DNA of 64,000 nt from Linanthus parryae (taxonomy: Eukaryota > Streptophyta > Magnoliopsida > Ericales > Polemoniaceae). The notes beneath the pieces are model-generated. The model worked only from the letters and a program-made list of their open reading frames with translations, did not search any database and was not told the origin of the DNA. Below are positions 13,115-26,212 of this stretch, piece by piece. Position 1 is the first letter of the stretch. Every line of letters starts with the position of its first letter. The translations under genes were made by a program, and so were the position numbers. The DNA is taken from NCBI GenBank assembly GCA_023055425.1, contig JALGPY010000006.1, forward strand, positions 74,494,127 to 74,558,126, in the 5' to 3' direction.

Positions 13115-13593
13115 TGAAGGGCAGGAAGGATCTATCACATACAGATCTACAACATGAATTATAGCGGAAGATTCATGTGTTTACCTTGTCTTCCTAAGCT
13201 TCTTAATGCAGCGGATGATCGTTTGTTGCTTGCTTTCACGCGCCTCCTCCTTGATCTTGCTCCCACCAATATAGTGTGAATCTCGAGGACGAACACTGTG
13301 ATCCACACCACGTTCCACCTCCTTGGATGAAGTTGTAGAGAGACTAGGGTTCTCTACAACTAGTATGAATCTAGACAGAGTAACTTTTCTCTATGGAATA
13401 GCAATATAGTCACTCCATAATGTGTAGGAGGCTGCCTCCTTATATAGGCAAAACTTCTCCTAGGTTTGCACATAAACCCCTAGGGTTTGAGCCTTAGCTA
13501 CTAACCCCTCTAATTTGTGCATTAGTGCAACTAACCCCATAAGGTTACGATAATTTCATTGGGCACCCCACATGGGCGCACCAATTGCAAACA
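13115..13593 (-). repeat. 3' LTR of RE-C
   Basis: Starts TGAAGGGCAGG and ends AACA in plus-strand reading; same length as the right LTR. A purine-rich tract in element orientation lies just inside at about 13594-13605. Confidence 0.9.
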
Positions 13594-14904
13594 TCTCCCA
13601 CTCGCACAGTGGGGTTGCACAATCCATCCAGTCCCTATCAATCTCCAACTATCTATCATCTACAAAGAGTATTGTTGTGGCCGTGGCGTGTGACCGGTGA
13701 GAGTACCTGCATTTCGGGAGATCCGTACACCAAACTCGTATAGCCAGCATGGGAAGGCACCCTCTCGGGAGATCCACATACCAAACTCGTGTAGCCAGCG
13801 CAGGAAGGCACCCTTAAAACATGTAACAGTAATAACGCTCTCCGTAACTCTCGTATTCCCCAGATTCCTCCTATTGTCATCTCGTGGATCATGAGCACCT
13901 GTCTTGTCCCGAAGGCCATGCTCCAATGAGTCCACATCTTCTTTATATTTTCATATCCTACATTATCCCATAAGATCTTGCAGGTGGGCCCAATGAAGAT
14001 AATAAAGAGCGATGCAACGAGAATCTTTCCTTACATACATGTGTCACTCAGATTCGGCTCAGCTGCTTTCCCAGCAGTGTCCGGAAGGCCGAATCATCCA
14101 TAGTCGTAAGGTGTCACGCCAAAGTAGCACCACCGACCCGTCTCCTCATGACACAGACGTAAGTACAAAGGGTATACAGTGTCAATCATCTTTATATGAT
14201 CGACGAGGCTCACACGATGAGAAATCCCAGGGACTAATTTTACTCATCACCTCATGGTCACTCATAAGCGCGCGTTTATTCAAAGGGGAATATGCGCCAT
14301 AGTGTTTAGACTCTGATCAGAGCGCATGTCTTATTCTTGCAAAGGACCACTATGCAGATGTCTATCCGGTAGCCCCCATGGCCACCAGCCCGAGTACTGC
14401 GATGTCACACTATTGTGAACGATAATCAGTTCTCGCATCTGGCTTTCTCTACGCAGACTATACATGGTTCGGGGGTACTAACCATGTTCGATTGGCCATA
14501 ACCAGTCTCACCTTGGAACTTATTTCCAATGCGACAGTTGAATCCTTCTGACAGGCCAGTAGCTCTACTAATAGACATCTAGCTCTTATCATAGGCCATA
14601 TGCTCGTATGATAGGCATCTCATATCATATCGCAGGCTTTCAGCGCTTATCGGGATTCTGTCTCATCTTCCGCCACACCCAGACATATCCAGGATATTGC
14701 GAAGGCGGTCGCTCGTGTGAGTGAGCCGACCTAGTGTCTGCTTGACATGCTCTATGCCAGTACCGGAAATGTAACATATCATACACGTATCAAACAACAT
14801 GCTGCTTAAAACAAATCCAATTAAAATCCAGTCAATCAATGTCTCGTGTTCTCATCAATCATATTGCTAGTTATCGGCTACTAAGTCCCAATTTTCTAAA
14901 GCAA
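13594..14904 (-). other. 3' untranslated region of RE-C
   Basis: No ORF with recognisable content. It lies between the RNase H tail and the 3' LTR. A short direct repeat (GGGAGATCC, CCAAACTCGT and CAGC on either side) occurs at 13717-13805. Confidence 0.5.
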
Positions 14905-14980
14905 TCCACAAAGACAATTCTTAAGTGGTTTAGGAATGGGATGAGTCAACATCCTGGCCCATTGTCGATCCACTCCAGGA
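14905..14980 (-). pseudogene. RNase H tail remnant of RE-C
   Basis: One minus-strand frame reads RMLTHPIPKPL, which resembles the conserved DxLTKPxP motif at the end of copia RNase H. The surrounding sequence is full of stops. Confidence 0.45.
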
Positions 14981-15689
14981 TTACTCTTCAGGTAGTTATT
15001 TCACCTTTTGTGAAGTAGTACCCATGACTATGTGTTTGACTTTACCGTAGTGCTATAGCCATATGCTAGCACTACTCGTGATAATCGGTTTTGTCGATAG
15101 CTCATAAGCTTACCAGAAACCTTTTCAGTTAAACACATTTCTGCCCTATGGCAGAACAGGCAATCGTGCTTCGCTTCCATGGTCAATGGAGCGGTCTAAT
15201 ACGATCATGCAACACTTATATTGCATTTGTTCCATGCGAGTCTATCATCGAGCATGGACGATAGCCTGAGTTGGATCCATGTGCATCTAGGTCCCCACCC
15301 TAGTCAGCATGTATGGCTAACTAGTCGAAGTATCATCTTCGATAGTCATAGCACGTGATTCATCGTATAGAGTATCCTGGTTACAATCTTGTGTCTTAAA
15401 TTGGAATATCCTGAAATCCAATTATTCCGATTGCATAGCATTCGCCTGGTCTTAGTACACACCATAGTGAATATAAGACTCATACTGCATCAGGCACTCT
15501 GGTTATCTGGTCATTCTTATATGGTGTCTTTTAGGGCACATGTCTTGGCTCGTAAAGTCTTGCGCTGAGCTACAGGAGTACAATTACTCCTTAGGGGACT
15601 CGAACAATCCCTAAGCTCCACTAGTCAATAGTGTGTCATCGATATTAAGTGATGTGATCACCAACTCTCTACTAGTGAGAGTGATACAC

Positions 15690-16200
15690 AGCGGTTTTCA
15701 TTTTGTTATCGTAAACATATAGTAAACGATCCCTGATGAAATACTGCTGCCCAAAGGACTAGCTAAGATCCCATATGGACTTAGTTAGCTTGCACACATT
15801 TTATGCATTTGACCTTATGTCACCTCTAGGATTTCTCCATTGATAAATTCAGTCGTCACGTCTATCGAGAATGGATCCACAACTATTGATGCTGCCAAGC
15901 GAATCAATGTAATCCTTACCACCCAAAGCCTTGGGAAGGATACCTTGTTGAACCAATGCAAATTCATCGGATCGAATCCAACTCGTTGATGTCTACTCTC
16001 AGAATGAGTGTAGGCTTATTCGCTTCTACGCAAGTCGTATGCCTTACCACGCTTCCGTCTGGGTCTCTGATTGACCTTAGAAATCCGTTGATCTCCAATA
16101 GTCCTCCATCCAGTCGGAAAGTCAACCTAGCCTTAAACTCGGTTGGCCCCTTATAGACTCTAATTTATCCTGTAAAGCTTACTTATTCATTCTTCATAAT
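15690..16200 (-). pseudogene. Reverse-transcriptase remnant of RE-C
   Basis: SIDVTTEFINGEI at about 15830-15870 corresponds to the copia MDVKTAFLNG motif. The following codons keep the spacing of the PEGF/KVCKL/YGLKQ block but with stops and substitutions. No YVDD motif can be read. Confidence 0.5.
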
Positions 16201-16437
16201 TAGGGAACGATAAGGCCTAGGATTCTATCCTATTGTTTATGCAAGGTGATCCTAAAGATCATCCCTTCGATCTCAAGTAGTCGATGGGTGTGCTCCTATG
16301 AGCAATTCCTTTGCATAGGAGGATCATCATTTGCTCTCATCCCTTATGGATGGGGCACCCTGCTAGGAAAGTCACTCCCACTATCCGAAGGATCCTTGAG
16401 GAACTAATTCCTCATAATCAACTTGGAATGCAGCCCA

Positions 16438-16471
<34 letters not shown>

Positions 16472-16489
16472 TGGCGAGAGACCGATAGA

Positions 16490-16523
<34 letters not shown>

Positions 16524-16857
16524 AAGGAACAGGGTATTTTCCAGCGGTTCCTCCATGCTTGTGGAGATCATCATCTCTACGAACATATCCTTTAATTATG
16601 GACATCTCTCATGAGAGATCACATATCTCGCGAATCCATTTTGTTATACTACTTATCGGCTGTTGCATTTGAAATACGCAACCCCTAGAGTGCTCCGGAT
16701 AGCATAAGAAGATAAGTTACTCCATGAAGATACGTTTCTTCCATCTAGGGTCTAACTTCAAATTCCTTCATGTCAGGTGATGAAAAATCCCGGGAAAATA
16801 TCCTAGGTTCATCACTATCTTGCGTGGTGACCCTTATGGTCTCCATTCGATGTCAAT

Positions 16858-17052
16858 TCATCGACGGAGTACGTTCCAAAGAACGTTCCTACGCAAAGAG
16901 GGTTCTTCCACATAGTCATAATCTATGATGGGCTGTTCACTAGGCATGTTACTCCCACTGTCCTGAAGATCCGTAGGAACTATTTCCTGTTGATTATTCA
17001 GGGATGGGTGTCTTCCAGTGAAACTTCTGTTTCGTAGAGACTTATTTCTCAA
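16858..17052 (-). pseudogene. Integrase-RT linker remnant of RE-C
   Basis: A 64-codon open stretch, acidic then basic (DYDYVEEPSLRRN), in the position of the variable linker between copia integrase and RT. Just downstream, DEPRIF...SSPDMKEF resembles the start of the RT domain (SPDSKKW type). Confidence 0.4.
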
Positions 17053-17103
17053 CGAATCTCTTCCTGACTTGAAATTTAGTTAGTACATAAGCTGCCGATC
17101 CCC

Positions 17104-17680
17104 ATGGCCTAAGGTTACCTCATATAGGTTGCCTTTTGGTCCACATATCGTAGGGTGTAGTGGCTACAGACTTGGTGGACTTATGGTTGAGTGTGTTGAT
17201 AGCCTTTTAGCAAAGTTTCTCCTCCGAATAGGGAACTTGTACTTTGCACACTCTATCATACATCAGACCATCTCTTACAGTATCCTATTCCCCTTTATCC
17301 TCTACAGCATATTGTTGGGGCATGGGAATAGCCAACTGCCTTACTATTTCTCTCCATCACATAGCTCTTGCTAAGATAGATACTTCCAGTCTCATTCTGG
17401 CCAAGGACATATCCTTTTATCCAGACGGTTTTCTACCTTTTGTAGAGACCTGTCTGAAGCACCCTTGTGCCTCAGATTTATGTGGCCCAAGCACACACAG
17501 TTGAGACGCGGACAATCATCTACGAATGTGATGGAACGGTAAGCACCATGTTTTAGCTTTAACAATTTAATGGAACACAACAACAGAATGAATAATGTAT
17601 AAAAGACTCAGTAGTCCTTAATGCTCTACCGGATGATTTGCGTTTTGCCTTTCATGTCCGGCAAGAATCACACACAGGTA
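17104..17680 (-). pseudogene. Integrase remnant of RE-C
   Basis: Minus-strand pieces in order: SCRT/KAKRKS (zinc-binding part, about 17623-17672), AYRSITFVDDC (about 17530-17560, the FIDDYSR position), KVENRLDKRI (about 17410-17440), a decayed PQxNGVAER position near 17310, and SVATTPYDMW (about 17150-17180, matching the TPYEMW motif). Several stops and frameshifts separate them. Confidence 0.65.
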
Positions 17681-19853
17681 AGGGTACCTTGGGCAAAATC
17701 CAAGCAGGCCTGCCCTAGCTAGCCTGAACATCCTTTCCTGTCAACGTGTGTCTTAATCTAGCGCGCCACATATCAGAATCTTAAGTCATACTCATAGGTT
17801 GACATCCAAGAATTCTGAGGCGTCATTCATGCTAGAATCTTAAGAACGCAAACACCATGATATAACCATATCCAAAGTTAAAACTGTGACCAAAACAAAT
17901 TTTGGTGGCTACTCCCTCAAAGATAATCATATGGATCCTTAGACGAGAATTTATTTGTCAGGTCTGGCCTTTTCTCATGTCTTAGGAAAGCTCCTTTGCT
18001 CCTTTTGCGTTTGCCAGTCTTGGGTAAAATCGGTCTTATACCAATATTGCCCCCAAATTCCCTTATCCTTGCCCCACCTGTTGCCTTGGTCCTAATACCG
18101 GGCTAGGGACTATTTTTGCCGATCATACTTCACTAAGTATGATCATACTTCACCAACAGTCTCTTAGCAATCATTTATGGCTTAGACATCTGAAGTATGC
18201 TGGACTAGTATTCTTAGCAAACTCCTTTTGCTTAGATCCTAGAAAAGGGTGATGTTTGGCCTTATCCAAACATCTTGACACTTACAAAGTGTTTCATATG
18301 ACGTTTCATGAAACGTGGCAGAGATTGCAACAAATTACGAAACGGATAGCTTGTACCTGGCAGCCCTTAACTCTTTTATCATATATGGCATCAATTCAGA
18401 CGTTAAAGTCGAGTGCTCAATATTATGATATGAGCCATAACTCATAGCAGAGGTAGGATTATTATGAGTCAATACTCACAATTTATGTACACAAATAGCT
18501 AAGACGGATCCAAGATTCTTCTTTGGCCAATTCCTACAATTTTAGAAGTGGTCTTGAACATGCTGATGAGGTCATTTCCCCACCTTTTCATAGCATGCTC
18601 TATGACATTATTTTGTCTGTTGCCTCCCGCTATTGGTGAGCCTAAGATAATGTCTATGTGCTGCTGTTCAACTTATTCATCACAGGTTCGACCATGTTTG
18701 TAGGTGGCTGACAGCCTATGTCCAACGGATGGTTACATAGTACGACGGCTTATCATGTCGTTGTTGTCACCATTTAGCCTTTACAGTTTCGATTCAGACA
18801 CGATTGATAGAGACATTGTGGAAGTTAATCACTAGCATTTACTTAGCTCCAAAATAACATGTGACATCGATTAAACTTAATAGTTCCTCACAAGGACTCC
18901 ACCAAAACCTAGCGTATATCCTAGGAATCAATCTCATCACTTGTGATTTCCTATCAATTTTAATCATGTCATCATGTGAGCTCTTTTGTTTTAGTTCTTT
19001 AGCATGCGAGGTTAAACATATATATCCAATCACACGCAGTTATAACATAAAACAAGCATAAGCATAAATAAATATGCAATGGATGTGGCCCCTAAGGTGC
19101 ACTCCCACTATTGGGAATATTTCTTGAGCAAGTCTTGAACTCCATCTCATGCCATCTCGCCTACTTGAGGACTCCAAGCTTGAGGCTCCTTTAGACCATC
19201 TATTTGCTCCATGCACCTTGCGCCATAGCTTTTGGTTTGGCCACCTCTCTTGAAGCTTCTATCTTCAATCTCTACTAACTATCTTATTTCTAATAAGAAG
19301 TAACCTCATAGAGGCGATTGGATGAGAAGAGAAGACACTAGAGTATATAGAGAGGCACGACTCGCAGGCCGTATTTTGATTACATATTCAAAAACCAAAA
19401 CCAAAACCAAATATAAAATATCTATGCCACATCCATGCACGAAACACATCCATTCAACCCATAACAGCATGTATAACAATATAACAAAACATACTGGAAT
19501 TTTCTGGAAATTTCCAGAATAAATCTCTATTTACTGAAAATTAATAAGCAATAATCTAATCAACTAAAAAGATCGAAAATTGCTCCCTAACACTTAGGGT
19601 CTCACCACCTATGGCAAAACGTAGGGAAAAATGACCTAAGTCTCCAGAAAAAATTTGGGCTCAAAACAGTGTGTTTAAGGTCATCAAACTGCCTCGGGAA
19701 GTGTGCTAAACACTAATTAACTAATCTGGAAATTACTAAAATTTTCCGTCGCTCCAAAAATTATGAAAAAATATCAACAAAATAGGAAATTTAATTTGGA
19801 GTACCTAGGAAAAAACCAAACGAAAAATGACGGCGGGAGGAGGCCGCACGCGA
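17681..19853 (-). other. Gag/protease region of RE-C, no readable protein
   Basis: By position this should hold gag and protease. I see no CCHC knuckle or DSG/DTG motif in any frame, and only short ORFs. Confidence 0.4.
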
Positions 19854-20027
19854 CGACGTCGGCCATGTGCCACGTCAGCATTACACGTCAACACCAATGA
19901 TGACGTCAGATGCCATGTCATCCCGCCAAGTCATCGCAATGTCAGCTGCCACATCAGCCGCCACGTGGCCGCCACGACAGCCATTTGATGACGTGGCATC
20001 GCCACGTCATCTGCCACGTCAGCAGCC
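19854..20027. promoter_or_regulatory. Array of ACGTCA / TGACG motifs in the RE-C leader
   Basis: A GC-rich stretch with many bZIP-type cores: GACGTC at 19855, CCACGTCAGC near 19870, ACACGTCA near 19883, TGACGTCA at 19901-19908, CCACGTGG near 19961, TGACGTGG near 19988, CCACGTCA near 20002 and 20014. Degenerate GCCACGTCAGC units alternate with GCCATGTCA and CCACATCAGC variants. TGACG and ACGTG are known plant bZIP (TGA, G-box) core sites. Function in the element leader is inferred only. Confidence 0.45.
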
Positions 20028-20438
20028 ACCGCCAGCCCTTTGGCGCGTGCGGCGCGTGGCCGCGCGTGGAGGCGGCGTCGGTGGCGCGTGAAGCCCACGC
20101 GCCGCCTTCCCGTGCTCCGTTCCCGACGAAAATAATTTTTCCGGGATCGTCTTTTCGTCCTGATCCCGATTATGTGGTCAAAATCCAATTTTAACAAGTT
20201 TTTGAAAAACGTGTTCTACTGATTGGATCTAGCAGTCCAGATTAATACAGTTCCGAATCTTTAAAAATTCATAACTAATTCATCGTAAATCCAAAAAATA
20301 TAAAATTTATATTTCTGGAATCCTCGTGAAAAACCCTACCTAACCATATAGGTTTCGTCTACTGATTATGAAATTTCAGAAACTCGATTTTTAAATCAGA
20401 TTCGGGTACGCATAACGAGGCACGGAAAACAAACTTAT

Positions 20439-20451
20439 GGCTCTGATACCA
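20439..20451 (-). other. tRNA-Met primer-binding site of RE-C
   Basis: Plus-strand GGCTCTGATACCA, the reverse complement of the standard copia site, one base from the 5' LTR. Confidence 0.88.
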
Positions 20452-20452
20452 A

Positions 20453-21479
<1,027 letters not shown>

Positions 21480-21619
21480 TTAGACAGAGTCCATTAGCAT
21501 ATTTGGATGAAAGGGCAGAGCTGTTGAAGGTGTAAACAGGGTGTTACAAACAATTACAAAACTTCTAGCACGACGGTCCAACTTCCTCGCACAAACTATG
21601 CAATAGACATATTTAGGAT

Positions 21620-22314
21620 TAGGGATGGCAATTTAGTCCGGTCCGATCCGAGATTCGAGTGATCCGATCCAAACGGATCAAGTCCGAGTCCAATTCAATT
21701 TAAAATGGATCGGATATGGATCATTAACGGATATGGATCACATTGCAGATCCGTTGGATACCTGATCCGATATGATCCGAGTACTTGATATTTTACTAAA
21801 TTTCCCCAAAAGCGTTAGATTCAATATTGAATAGTGTATAAAATAATAAACTCAATTTCGTCTGCAGTGCTACTAACTCTAGCCTCGCAAAAATGACTAA
21901 CCGTATCTACAATGTACAATGGGTTGTGAACAATTTTCTTACACGCCAATTTTGGTCAAATGTGGATGGAGGGTTGTAGTAATGTTTTATGTGAATTTAA
22001 ATTTTCTATTTGTGGATTAAAATTTGTGAAGTTCTCGTTGAAATGGATCTAAATTCTGTTTTGAAGTTATCAAAATTTTTAGGTTTTTTATTTTTCTTTG
22101 TTTTTCTTCTTTCGGGAATTCGCCCCAGATCTGATTCGATTTGTGCTTGGTGGATCTGTGGATCGGATATGGATATGGAATTTCAGATATGATTCGAATT
22201 CGATCCGAAATCGATGAAGATCTGGATAGATCTGGATTGGATATGGGTCTCCCATTCTTATTTGGATATGGATATATGTGGATCCGATCCGAATCCGACC
22301 TGTTGCCATCCCTA
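21620..22314. mobile_element. hAT-like element in intron 4 of OPR pseudogene 2
   Basis: The inverted ends TAGGGATGGCAA / TTGCCATCCCTA bound 695 bp. Flanks TTTAGGAT and TTCAGGCT agree in 6 of 8 positions, consistent with an aged 8-bp duplication. The body is built of degenerate GGATCGGATATGGATC-type repeats on both sides. No transposase. Confidence 0.65.
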
Positions 22315-22452
22315 TTCAGGCTTGGCTTGAAGTTGGTTAACAAGTTGTGTTGAAATAAAGATTTGTGTCTGCCTTCTATCTGATGTGATTATGCCCAAGA
22401 GAGGAGTGAATTGGACTGTCCATATAATTTGAGTTTTAACCATTAAACTTAC

Positions 22453-22626
22453 CGGCTTCTATAGCATTCTTTGCAGCAAGTCTAAAGTCGTTGACGAATT
22501 GTGAAACTTCTTCAGTGCTAAGGCGTCGCGGAGGTGAAAACTCCGCGACATCATCATCAGCCCGACTTGGAGGGGTTAGTGGTTTGTCAGTAGAAGAGAC
22601 CGGATCCTGCCCCTTAGGTTGGAAAC
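22453..22626 (-). pseudogene. OPR pseudogene 2, exon 4
   Basis: Reads FQPKGQDPVSSTDKPL, then SPPRRLSTEEVSQFVNDF and RLAAKNAIEAG. The acceptor AG is at 22627-22628 and the donor GTAAGT at 22447-22452. The frame is open. Confidence 0.88.
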
Positions 22627-23379
22627 CTGTATATCGTAGTTTATGGAAAGAGATAGTCATTCAAACTGGGTGTTGAGGAAAGCAACTAAAAAAGCAGCCA
22701 CAAAGAAATCATGAAAGTGTGACAAGTTTCCCAGAAATTTTGAGATATGAATAAGTGAAGAAACATGTAAAATTTACAGAATGGTACATTTGATTCAGAC
22801 AAGTTTCATGCCAAGCTATTGTTTGCCAAGTGACACGTTTAAAACCAGAAAATTATGCGTCTTACCCGCATTCTTCCAAATAGACATTAGCCAAAATGTG
22901 CGTTCTTAGAACAGTAAGCCATTGGCAAGCAAAGTTTTCCTTCCAGATTTACTACTTGATTTAGACCTAGGTCACTATCTTGATAAATCGCTCGTACCTG
23001 TAAGCTTAGATTGTAAATAGTTAAGGATCTTAACGCAAATAGCTGAGCATACTCAAATGGAATAAAAACATCACCTGCCGGATCACATCAGTGTAAAATA
23101 AATTTGGATAAGAAATTTGGTGACTTTTTTTGAGAAATTTGGTGATTTTCATTGTAGGTAATCAAATAATTTTTGGAGAAAATTAGCAAATAATTTTTGA
23201 AGAAAATTAGCTACTAGGAAAAGTCAATTGCTTTAATTTACTAAATTTCATTTCAGATTATGGAAGAAACAGAAAAGAGTTAAAATAGCATGTAATATTT
23301 GAGACTTGGATATTTCTAGTTGTAGGTTCAATTAATATATCACATTATGGATATTTCTAATCAAACCTTGGAAACAGAG
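22627..23379 (-). other. Intron 3 of OPR pseudogene 2, 3' part
   Basis: Aligns with intron 3 of copy 1 around 7486-7900 (for example TTCATGCCAA, TTCCAAATAGAC). No gene is seen. Confidence 0.5.
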
Positions 23380-23692
23380 TGTTGAGGCGGTGTGACTTGA
23401 GTAGAAAAAAACAAAGCACCAAAGATTCGGAAATAAGTGGGAGGCTAGTTTTATGTTTCCAATTTTATTTTGGTAACATGTTGGTCCGTGGGTTTATGCT
23501 AGAGCACTATATAAAGAAACTTAGTAGTGCTATTACATGCATGCAATACAAGTTGTAATTGTTCCTCTTAAGTGAATAAATAGTGTTTTTCCGTCGTGGA
23601 GGTAGTTAACAAATATTTTTCTAGCGAACCACGTAAAATACTCGTGTTCTTCTTTTATTCGTTCTTCGTTCGTGAGGTGGTTTGTCATAACA
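23380..23692 (+). repeat. 5' LTR of RE-D
   Basis: 313 bp, TG...CA. Contains a TATA box at 23508-23515 and AATAAA at 23575-23580. Confidence 0.93.
23508..23515 (+). promoter_or_regulatory. TATA box in the RE-D LTR
   Basis: TATATAAA in the U3/R part of the LTR, about 60 bp upstream of AATAAA. The same TATATAAAG is present in the 3' LTR. Confidence 0.55.
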
Positions 23693-23695
23693 AAC

Positions 23696-23708
23696 TGGTA
23701 TCAGAGCC
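23696..23708 (+). other. tRNA-Met primer-binding site of RE-D
   Basis: TGGTATCAGAGCC, three bases after the LTR. Confidence 0.9.
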
Positions 23709-23839
23709 AAGGTTGACGGTGTTTCAAGATCAAGATCAAGGCGCAGCAAAGCTAGGATTTCACAGCTTGGTGAAATCAAAGCTAGGGTTTTGCGATCTAG
23801 GTGGAGCACGCGTCTAGGGTTCAAGATCCACCAAGAACG

Positions 23840-24580
23840 ATGTCCGGATCGATGTTGAAGATCAACAGGTTCACAGGAGGGAACAGCTTCAGTCTGTGGA
23901 AGATAAAGATGGAGGTTTTGCACAAATCGCAAGGCTTGTGGGCACCTTTGACCGCGGACAAGGGAGGCATGAATGTTGCATCATTGGAATTCAAGGTATT
24001 GGAGGAGAAGGAACACGCAACGATTATGTTGTGCTTTTCTGATGTTGTGATCATCGAGGTCGCATATCAGAAGCAAGTAGCAGGTCTTTGGCTCAAGTTG
24101 GAGAGTCTCTACATGACGAAGAGTCTCACTAGCAAGTTGATGCTAAAGCAAAGGATCTTTACTTTGCGGATGCTCGAAGGTACGATTCTCAAGGACCATC
24201 TTGATCAATTAAATACAACTCTTTTAGACTTGCATAATATTGGCGAGAAGGTGGGCGATGAGGATGCCGCACTCTTGTTATTGATCTCATTACCTCCATC
24301 ATACGAGAACTTCGTTTAGTCGTTCATAGTGAACAAGGACGACTTATCCCTAGAGGAGGTCAGATCGGCGCTCCATGCTAGGGAACTGCGCCATAAGGGT
24401 GCATGCATAGGTATAGAGGACCATGCATCTGGACTGATGGCAACGGGAGGAAGCAAGAAGGGTAAGAAGAACAAGAAGAAACAGTTCTCAGGTTCTAAGT
24501 TACCCAAGGATGTTTGTGCCTTTTGCAAGGAAAAGGGGCACCGGAAGAGAGATTGCCCGAAACAAGGTCAACAGGCGCAT
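23840..24580 (+). pseudogene. RE-D gag with CCHC zinc knuckle
   Basis: Gag forms the virus-like particle and binds element RNA. I start it at the ATG at 23840 (MSGSMLKINRF), since the in-frame codon further upstream is GTG. The knuckle CAFCKEKGHRKRDC (CX2CX4HX4C) is at 24515-24556. A TAG at 24317-24319 interrupts between NFV and SFIVNKDD in the same frame. A Lys-rich stretch precedes the knuckle. Confidence 0.88.
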
Positions 24581-26212
24581 AATGGATCCGCAGCCGTAGC
24601 AGAACAAGGTAACTCGTCGGAGGATGATTACGTTCTAATGGCGGATGTTGTCACGCACTCTCAAGATGTGTGGGTCCTTGATTCCGGAGCTTCCTATCAT
24701 ATTTGCTCTAACAGGGAGCTATTCTCTACTTACGACCAAACGGATGGAGGGTCTGTCTACATGGCAAACGGAGCCATCTGTAAGGTGATTGGGAGCGGCT
24801 CAATTAGATTGGAGACGAATGAAGAGAAGTTATGTACCTTGGAGCAGGTCAGACATGTACCACTTATTAAGAAGAATCTGATCTCCTTGAGTCTACTCGA
24901 CAGCAAGGGATACATTTTCAAAGGTGAAGGTGGAGATCTACAAGTCTGCAAGGGTTCTAAGGTGATTCTCAACTGAGTCAAGAGCGGGACTTTGTACATG
25001 TTGCAAGGTTCGACGATCAAAGGTTCTGCTGGAGTTGTCTCAGCCGATATTAAGGAAGCTAATATAACTAAGCTGTGGCATATGAGGCTCGGTCATATGA
25101 GTGAACGTGGAATGCAGGAACTTCACAAGAAAGGCTATCTCACCGGGCATGCGCCCAAGAGCCTAGGGTTTTGTGAGCACTGCGTGTATGGGAAGCTACA
25201 GCGTAGCAAGTTCCCTAAGGCGGTTCATAGAACGAAAGGTACTCTTGATTATATCCATTCGGATTGCTGGGGTCCATCTCGAGTCGAGGCGATTGGAGGG
25301 TACAAGTATTTCCTAAGCATCATAGACGACTACTCCAGGATGACTTGGATATTCGTGATGAAGCACAAGAGTGAAGACTTCGCAAGATTCAAGGAGTGGA
25401 AGACACTAGTAGAGAATCAGATGGGAAAGAAGGTGAAGAGGCTGCGCACGCACAACGGCTTAGAGTTCTGTTCATCAGAGTTTGATGGATACTGCAAGGA
25501 TCAGGGAATAGCACGCCATCGCACCGTTCGGCACACACCGCAGCAGAACGGTGTAGCCGAGAGAATGAATCAGACACTTTTAGCTAAATCATGGTGCATG
25601 CTTTCGAATGCAGGTCTTTCTAGAGGTTTCTGGGGAGAGGCAGTTTCCATGGCATGCTATCTCATAAATCGGAGCCCGCACACAGGTATGGGATGCAAGA
25701 TTCCTATGAAAGTCTGGTCCGGTAATGCAGTGGATTACTCGGATTTGAGAGTTTTTGGTTGTGTTGCCTATTATCACGTTGATGATGGCAAACTAGAACC
25801 GAGAGATAAGAAGGGAGAATTCATGGGTTTCGGAACAGGTGTGAAGGGATACAAGATATGGGCAGACAACAAGATTATACTTAGCAGAAGTGTAGTCTTT
25901 AATGAGACTCATATGTTGAAGAACTCCGTGGAAGTGGAGCTTGGATGTGCAAAGAAGAAGGGGGAGGGAGAGTCGGATCCTACTGATCCTAAGAACTCCG
26001 AAATCCCTACACTGCCGCCAGAAGCAGAAGAGGAAGAAGCAGAAGATTCTGATAGTGAGGATGCGTCTACACCAGAGGAACCGGTTCATCAAAGTATTGC
26101 TGAAGGAAGACCAAGGAGAGTCATAAAGCTTTCGGCGAGATACAGAGATGATGGTATGGTGGGATATGCATTACAGGTAGCGGAAGAGGTAGAGGATGAG
26201 CCATCATCCTAA
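24581..26212 (+). pseudogene. RE-D protease and integrase
   Basis: The aspartic protease motif LDSGASYH is at 24677-24700. After an in-frame TGA (24974-24976) come the GAG-pre-integrase LWHMRLGHMSERG (about 25074), the zinc-binding CEHCVYGK, and the integrase core. The catalytic positions read Asp in HSDCWGP (25262-25264), His instead of Asp in RTHNGLEF (25451-25453), and Glu in VAERMNQT (25559-25561). The second acidic residue of the DDE triad is therefore lost. The frame closes with a TAA at 26210-26212, but sequence beyond remains in frame. Confidence 0.9.

Noticed and set aside
13656..13937. Two overlapping 90-codon ORFs near the 3' LTR of RE-C
   Set aside because: They come from a short internal duplication (GGGAGATCC...CCAAACTCGT); frames overlap, no domain.
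14012..16595. Plus-strand ORFs of 60-96 codons in RE-C
   Set aside because: The minus strand of the same region carries copia pol remnants; the plus-strand ORFs have no motif.
19910..20197. GC-rich ORFs on both strands in RE-C
   Set aside because: They lie in the repeat-rich leader, are rich in Arg/Ala/Pro from composition, and no gag motif is present.
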